NCBI GenBank assembly: GCA_013140955.1
Contig: JABFRY010000514.1
Coordinates: forward strand, 1-28,153
DNA: 28,153 nucleotides
Origin: Acidobacteriota bacterium
GTDB taxonomy: Bacteria > Acidobacteriota > Vicinamibacteria > Vicinamibacterales > UBA2999
Direction: 5' to 3'
Below are positions 23,895-28,153 of this stretch, in pieces. The notes beneath the pieces were generated by a model, which was given only the letters and a program-made list of their open reading frames with translations, had not been told where the DNA came from and ran no database searches. Position 1 is the stretch's first letter. Each line of letters begins with the position of its first letter. The position numbers and the translations under genes were made by a program.

Positions 23895-25451
23895 GTGCCG
23901 GCCCAACAAGTCTTTCTCAGCCACAACAGCGTGGACAAGCCCGTCGTACGGGCAATTGCCGAGAGCCTCCAGCAGCGTGGTGTGCGTGTCTGGCTCGATG
24001 AGTGGGAACTGCGCCCGGGCACCCCGTGGCAGGTGGCGCTGGAGGAAGGCATCGAGGCAAGTTCTGCGACGGCCGTGTTCGTCGGACCCAGCGGACTTGG
24101 GCCCTGGGAGCAGACCGAGATGCGGGCGGCGCTCGATCTCCAGGTCCAGCGAAAGCGTCCGGTCATTCCCATCGCGCTTCCGGGCATGCCGCGCGACGTG
24201 CCGCTTCCCCTGTTCCTGCGAGCCAATACCTGGGTGTCCTTTCGAACTGCCGACGACAGCGATGCCCTCGACAGGTTGTATTGGGGAATCACGGGTACGA
24301 AGCCCCGGCGTCTCATCGGCCCCCGTCGTCGTGCGGGCGCGACCGCCGAGGAACTGGCGGGAGACCCGGTAGACAGCGCCGTCGCGTCACTGGTCGAGCA
24401 CTTGCAGTCAGGCACCGTGACGTACTTCGTGGGTCCTGCCACGGAGCAGAGCCGCCTCGACATGCCGCCCGACAACGACGAGATTGCGCGAGCCATCTTC
24501 GAGGACCTGGCGCTGTGGCAGCTCGACTCGACCCAGATCACACCACCCGTCGATCTGATCAGCACCTGTTATGCCGCCAGGAGCGGTGATCGCCGGCTGG
24601 AGGATCGCGTGCGGGAGCTGGTGATCAACCGGTCGTACATCATCCCCAACACGCATAGGCTCCTCGCCCGCCTGTTGAAGTCGCTGCAGCGCCGTGCGCG
24701 GTCGAGAACGCGACGGCTCGACACGCCGCTGATCGTGACGACCAACTTCGACATGCTCATCGAGCGGGCCTTACTCGCAGAAGGCGTCCCCTTCAGCCGA
24801 GTGGTGCAGCAGCGCAGTCACGACGAAGTGCTCGTCAACGTCTACGACAAATTCACGGCGTTGCCAGACCGGAAGATCCAGATCTCGGAGGGCGGTCGCC
24901 CGCGCACGCTGAATCTCGACGACCTCGAGGAGGTCGAAGTCTGGCTCGCCGGAACGGGGGCCGTCAGGATGCCGGCCAGGGACGTGTCCTTCGCGAGGCT
25001 GGTCGAGCCCATTCTCTACAAGCATCACGGGTCTCACGACGTAGACCAGAGCTGTGTCATCTCCACGGATCACTACCTCGGATTCATTCACCGTGCCGCG
25101 AGGCCGGGCTTCGTGCCAACCGACGTCGAGAGCCTCGTCGAGAACTCGCCGGCAGCGCTGTTCCTGGGCTACAACCCCCTCGATCCCGACTTCCGTCTGC
25201 TCTACCACGTCCTGCTGAGCGAGCGCCTGCTCGGAAGCCGCACGTTCCGGTATGCCCCCCTGTCCAGCGAGTGGAACCGGGACATCGCCTCGTACCGGCA
25301 GGTGGAGCGGAGGCTCTGGGCCGACTTCAAGGAAGCCACGCAGCAGCAGATGGGCATCACGATCCTCGATGCCACCCCTGAGCACTTCATGTCCAGGTTG
25401 GTCGAAGCCTCTGAGAACGCCATGGAGGCCTGCGATGAGCAACGAGCCTGA
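23895..25451 (+). CDS. TIR domain fused to SIR2-like (SIR2_2) domain protein
   Basis: The start GTG 23895 is chosen because AGAGGA lies 7 bp upstream and the TIR fold begins at once; a TTG at 23856 in the same frame is the alternative. The 518-residue protein has a TIR domain at about 5-125: VFLSHNSVDKPVVRAIAESL, then VRVWLDEWELRPG, VFVGPSGLGPWEQTEM with Glu75 as candidate catalytic residue (PWxxxE). Residues about 172-445 form a SIR2-like domain: YFVGPA in place of the usual GAG loop, VTTNFDMLIERAL (Asn284), ILYKHHGS (His377/His378) and FLGYNPLDPDFRLL. Both domains belong to families that hydrolyse NAD in bacterial immunity (as in Thoeris components). The gene is coupled to the STAND gene by a 17-bp overlap. 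Activity is inferred; the SIR2 nucleotide loop is atypical. Confidence 0.85.
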   Translation: MPAQQVFLSHNSVDKPVVRAIAESLQQRGVRVWLDEWELRPGTPWQVALEEGIEASSATAVFVGPSGLGPWEQTEMRAALDLQVQRKRPVIPIALPGMPRDVPLPLFLRANTWVSFRTADDSDALDRLYWGITGTKPRRLIGPRRRAGATAEELAGDPVDSAVASLVEHLQSGTVTYFVGPATEQSRLDMPPDNDEIARAIFEDLALWQLDSTQITPPVDLISTCYAARSGDRRLEDRVRELVINRSYIIPNTHRLLARLLKSLQRRARSRTRRLDTPLIVTTNFDMLIERALLAEGVPFSRVVQQRSHDEVLVNVYDKFTALPDRKIQISEGGRPRTLNLDDLEEVEVWLAGTGAVRMPARDVSFARLVEPILYKHHGSHDVDQSCVISTDHYLGFIHRAARPGFVPTDVESLVENSPAALFLGYNPLDPDFRLLYHVLLSERLLGSRTFRYAPLSSEWNRDIASYRQVERRLWADFKEATQQQMGITILDATPEHFMSRLVEASENAMEACDEQRA

Positions 25452-27516
25452 GGAGGCGGCGGGGGCCGAACCTGCGCCGGGCCCGGACGGGGCGATGTTC
25501 ACGCCGTACAAGGGACCACGGAGCTATCAGCCGGAAGACGCGGACTTCTTCTTCGGCCGGGGAAGCGATTCTCGTCGATTGCTCAGCCTGATCCTGTCGA
25601 GCCGAGTCACGCTGCTGCATGCGCCTTCAGGCGCCGGCAAGACCTCGCTGCTCAACGCCCGGATCATTCCAAGTCTCACATCGGAAGGCTGGCTCCCGGT
25701 CCGTGTGCTGCCGCAGGACGACCCTGTACGGTCGACGCGCGAGGCCACGCTGCAGACGGCCGTGCTGCATCCGGAACTCGAACGGCAGGCGGTCGAGCGG
25801 GCGCTGCGTTCGCCGATCGGCGCAGGTGGGAAGGTCCCCATCGGCGACCTGCTGAAACGCTATGACGCACTGCCAAGGAGCGCGAACGACCGGAGGAACC
25901 TGCTGCAGCCGCTCGAGTCGTCGCTCAGCTGCAGGGGCCTGCCGGTGGCGGATGCCTCCCGTGTCACGCCGTACTTCTCGCGCCTGCTGCAGTCCTCCGT
26001 CACGCTCGAGCGCTACGGGACGATGCTGGCGGCGTACGCCGGGGCCGACGAGGCGCCCGTTGACGAGCGGACGACGCTCGGACAGCTCGCCTCCCTGCTC
26101 GACCGTCCCGCTGTGCACGACTCCCATGCCGAACTGCTCGCGGACCTTGTTGTGCCGGTGGCCGGGCTCGCGCCGTTCTTTCGCGAGTTCTTCGAGGTGC
26201 TCGACGCCCGCGATCTCCAGGTCCCGCTGGTGCTGATCTTCGACCAGTTCGAAGAGCTGTTCACCCGGTTCGTCGACGCAGGGAGGCTTCCGGGCCGCAC
26301 GGACGACGGGCCTGATTGGCGGCGGCGGTGGGAGTTCTTCGAGGAATTCCGCGGTCTGGACGCCGCACGACGGCACGATGCGCGGGATGAGCCGACCGTT
26401 GAACCGCTTCCGATGCGTTTCGTCTTCTCGATGCGTGACGAGTACATCGGTCAGCTCGGGCCGCTTCGCGAAGTCGTGCCGACACTCGATCACCACACCT
26501 ATCGGCTCGAGCTCCTCCCGGTCGACGAGGCCCGGAAGGCGATCGAGGAGCCGGCTCGCATCTACGGCTATGCCTACTCCGAGGACGCGTACAGCGAGAT
26601 CCTGAGCGGGCTGGTGAAGGAGGAACGCTTCGTGGAGCCCGCACATATACAAGTGGTGTGCGACAAGCTCTGGCGCGAGTTCGGGCACCGCCTGGTCAAT
26701 GCAGGTGAACGCCGTGCCGGCGCGATCACCCTGGAGGACGTCAGGGCGCTTCGGGGGACGGGAGGAATCCTGAAGACGTTCTTCGACGAGTTCCTCGCCA
26801 CACTCGACTCGAAGGACTGCATGGAGTGTCTCGACATTCTAAGCAGCCTGCTGACCGGGAGCCGCACGCGGAACATCGTCGAGAAGCGGGCCCTGATCGA
26901 GGCGCCCTTCAGGAACGGCGCAGGACGGGCCCGCGTGCTCGACCTGCTGGAGAACAGGACCATCGTTCGAGTGGAGCCGCGACTGGGCGGGTACTTCGTG
27001 GAGATCACGCACGAATTCCTGATCGAGCCGATTCGCGACGCCATTCGGGAGCGATTGAATCCGAACCCGCTTCACCGGCAGATCGAGACCGCCATCCGGA
27101 CGCTCGAGGCCTCCCTGGGTGCCGACGGCATGATCGTGCGTCTTCCCGATCTCGGTGAGTTCCTGACCATGCACGAGGTCCGCCACGACATCAGGTGGAC
27201 TCACGTGAGCGCGGAGATGATGTTGCGCGCCGCCATCGTCAACGACGCGCCCCCCGAGGCGATGCAGTGGTGGATCGAGCAGCTTGCCGACGGGAGCCGG
27301 GATCATCCCATGTCCGAGGACGTCATCGACTCGCTGAAGGACCGGGCGAGGAATCGCCAGTTGCTGAACAAGGCCGAGCTCAGTCAGCTGCGGGGACGTG
27401 TCCCTGCCGAAAGGCCCGTGCTGGAACTCGTCCTGCGCAGCGTGCTCGCGTCCCCCCAGTCGAGCCGTGACGACCTGATGTACTGGACCCGGGAGGTCCT
27501 GAGCCATGCACAGTGA
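25435..27516 (+). CDS. STAND NTPase of the nSTAND1 type
   Basis: ATG 25435 lies inside the end of the TIR-SIR2 gene and is preceded by GGAGG at 25424-25428. The 693-residue product begins with a short disordered leader, then PYKGPRSYQPEDADFFFGR, the entry motif of nSTAND1 proteins. Walker A is APSGAGKTS (63-71, Lys69), Walker B LVLIFDQFEE (265-274), and SMRDEYIGQL near 332-341 follows as the sensor region. About 180 residues lie between Walker A and B. A winged-helix-like ending (GYFVEITHEFLIEPIRDAI) is at 519-537. Beyond it are about 155 helical residues rather than WD40 or TPR repeats. STAND proteins act as ligand-triggered, oligomerising switches; here it presumably licenses the TIR-SIR2 partner. 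The next gene starts within its last codons. Confidence 0.88.
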   Translation: MSNEPEEAAGAEPAPGPDGAMFTPYKGPRSYQPEDADFFFGRGSDSRRLLSLILSSRVTLLHAPSGAGKTSLLNARIIPSLTSEGWLPVRVLPQDDPVRSTREATLQTAVLHPELERQAVERALRSPIGAGGKVPIGDLLKRYDALPRSANDRRNLLQPLESSLSCRGLPVADASRVTPYFSRLLQSSVTLERYGTMLAAYAGADEAPVDERTTLGQLASLLDRPAVHDSHAELLADLVVPVAGLAPFFREFFEVLDARDLQVPLVLIFDQFEELFTRFVDAGRLPGRTDDGPDWRRRWEFFEEFRGLDAARRHDARDEPTVEPLPMRFVFSMRDEYIGQLGPLREVVPTLDHHTYRLELLPVDEARKAIEEPARIYGYAYSEDAYSEILSGLVKEERFVEPAHIQVVCDKLWREFGHRLVNAGERRAGAITLEDVRALRGTGGILKTFFDEFLATLDSKDCMECLDILSSLLTGSRTRNIVEKRALIEAPFRNGAGRARVLDLLENRTIVRVEPRLGGYFVEITHEFLIEPIRDAIRERLNPNPLHRQIETAIRTLEASLGADGMIVRLPDLGEFLTMHEVRHDIRWTHVSAEMMLRAAIVNDAPPEAMQWWIEQLADGSRDHPMSEDVIDSLKDRARNRQLLNKAELSQLRGRVPAERPVLELVLRSVLASPQSSRDDLMYWTREVLSHAQ

Positions 27517-28153
27517 CCCGCTGTCATTGATCGTCGAGTACGCCGGGAGCGCGGATGCCGTCGAGCGACGAAACGCCGTGACTGCGCTGGCCGTGGCCGG
27601 TGTGCCAGAGAGTCTCGAGCGGCTGGCGATCCTGACCGTGGAGGACCCGGATGAGGGCGTCAGGCGGAGGGGCGAGCAGGAGATCCAGCGCCTGAAGCCC
27701 GAAGGGCTGGCCATGGTGCTCCCGGAAGTCATCGCCCGACTGAGGCACTCTCCGTACTCCGTGCGGGCGTACGCGCTCCTGGGCCGCCTGCACAACTCCG
27801 GTGCGACCATGCCATTTGGAGCGACGGGGTCGCTTCTGGCCAGGGTCGCCTGGGCACTGGCGGGGCAGGCACGAGCGGGTGCCGACGGCGCCTGGCGGCA
27901 CAGGGCCCGCGCGTTCGCCAGTGGCCTTGGTGGCGGCGTGCTGGGAGCGCTGGTCGTCGGCGTGTTGCTCGGCCTGACGGAAGACCTCGCCGCCCCGGAG
28001 GACGTGGCAGGGCTGCTGTCCCTGGGAGCCCTGGCCGCGGGTGTGCTCACGGTCTGCGTGGTCGAGCGTTCGCTCCCCTTCAACCTGCACTTCGACCCGG
28101 CGGCCGGCATCATCGCTGAACTGCTGACCGCGGCGGTCGGGGCCGCGGTCAGC
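27506..28153 (+). CDS. HEAT-like repeat protein with membrane segments (partial at window end)
   Basis: ATG 27506 overlaps the STAND stop by 11 bp, and the frame stays open for 216 codons to the last base, so the gene continues beyond the window. Residues about 5-95 are paired helices with the HEAT-like periodicity (DAVERRNAVTALAVAGVPES, then PDEGVRRRGEQEI and HSPYSVRAYALLGRL). A linker follows, then hydrophobic segments at about 137-157, 168-187 and 200-216 (GGGVLGALVVGVLLGL and LSLGALAAGVLTVCV). This suggests a cytosolic scaffold or sensor domain attached to a membrane. The overlap indicates translational coupling to the STAND gene, and therefore function with it. The remaining part and family are not visible. 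Confidence 0.65.
   Translation, partial: MHSDPLSLIVEYAGSADAVERRNAVTALAVAGVPESLERLAILTVEDPDEGVRRRGEQEIQRLKPEGLAMVLPEVIARLRHSPYSVRAYALLGRLHNSGATMPFGATGSLLARVAWALAGQARAGADGAWRHRARAFASGLGGGVLGALVVGVLLGLTEDLAAPEDVAGLLSLGALAAGVLTVCVVERSLPFNLHFDPAAGIIAELLTAAVGAAVS

Noticed and set aside
26839..28113. Long minus-strand frame (424 codons) opposite the STAND and HEAT genes
   Set aside because: The plus strand encodes a winged-helix-containing STAND end and a coupled downstream gene; the minus translation shows no recognisable fold and is Arg/Ser/Pro-rich.

Overview
This is a high-GC, densely coding window with no tRNA, rRNA, CRISPR array or recognisable transposon. The gene content (full Kdp system, ars genes, a TIR/STAND cassette, outer-membrane-type proteins with a C-terminal Phe, lipoproteins) indicates a Gram-negative soil-type bacterium. 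The style recalls Acidobacteriota (Vicinamibacteria-like), but that placement is an impression, not a demonstrated assignment.

Layout. 1-749: tail of a membrane protein and an ABA4-like (DUF4281) membrane protein. 780-8882: a potassium-uptake island. A shortened KdpD-type histidine kinase and KdpE come first, then a leader with four 11-bp phased repeats that look like a KdpE/PhoB-type operator, a tiny membrane ORF, and kdpF-kdpA-kdpC-kdpB. The island ends with a separate gene for the cytoplasmic KdpD sensor plus Usp domains, so KdpD is split into two polypeptides that flank the transporter genes. 8929-13645: miscellaneous envelope genes (a six-TM protein, a DUF998 protein, a bactofilin-like lipoprotein with C-terminal membrane segments, a secreted SMP-30-like propeller and a predicted outer-membrane barrel). 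13892-14596: an SDR oxidoreductase. 14690-17835: an arsenic operon arsR-arsC-arsD-arsA with a perfect 12-1-12 palindromic operator over its -10 element, but no ArsB/Acr3 permease in the window. 17884-21083, minus strand: an M50 site-2-type protease with CBS domains followed by a P1B-type metal ATPase with TPC and QExxD motifs. 21400-23664: two NAD(P)-binding Rossmann proteins.

23665-28153 is the most unusual part. Three genes with overlapping ends encode a TIR plus SIR2-like protein, a STAND NTPase of the nSTAND1 type, and a HEAT-like protein with membrane segments that runs off the window. A compact regulatory segment lies upstream: a 10-bp perfect inverted repeat whose arms bracket a CATAAT -10 element. 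Architecture and gene overlap suggest a coupled NAD-targeting immune or conflict system with a STAND switch and a membrane partner. The function is inferred from domains only.

Most start codons were chosen from ribosome-binding sites and family alignment from memory; no database search was possible.
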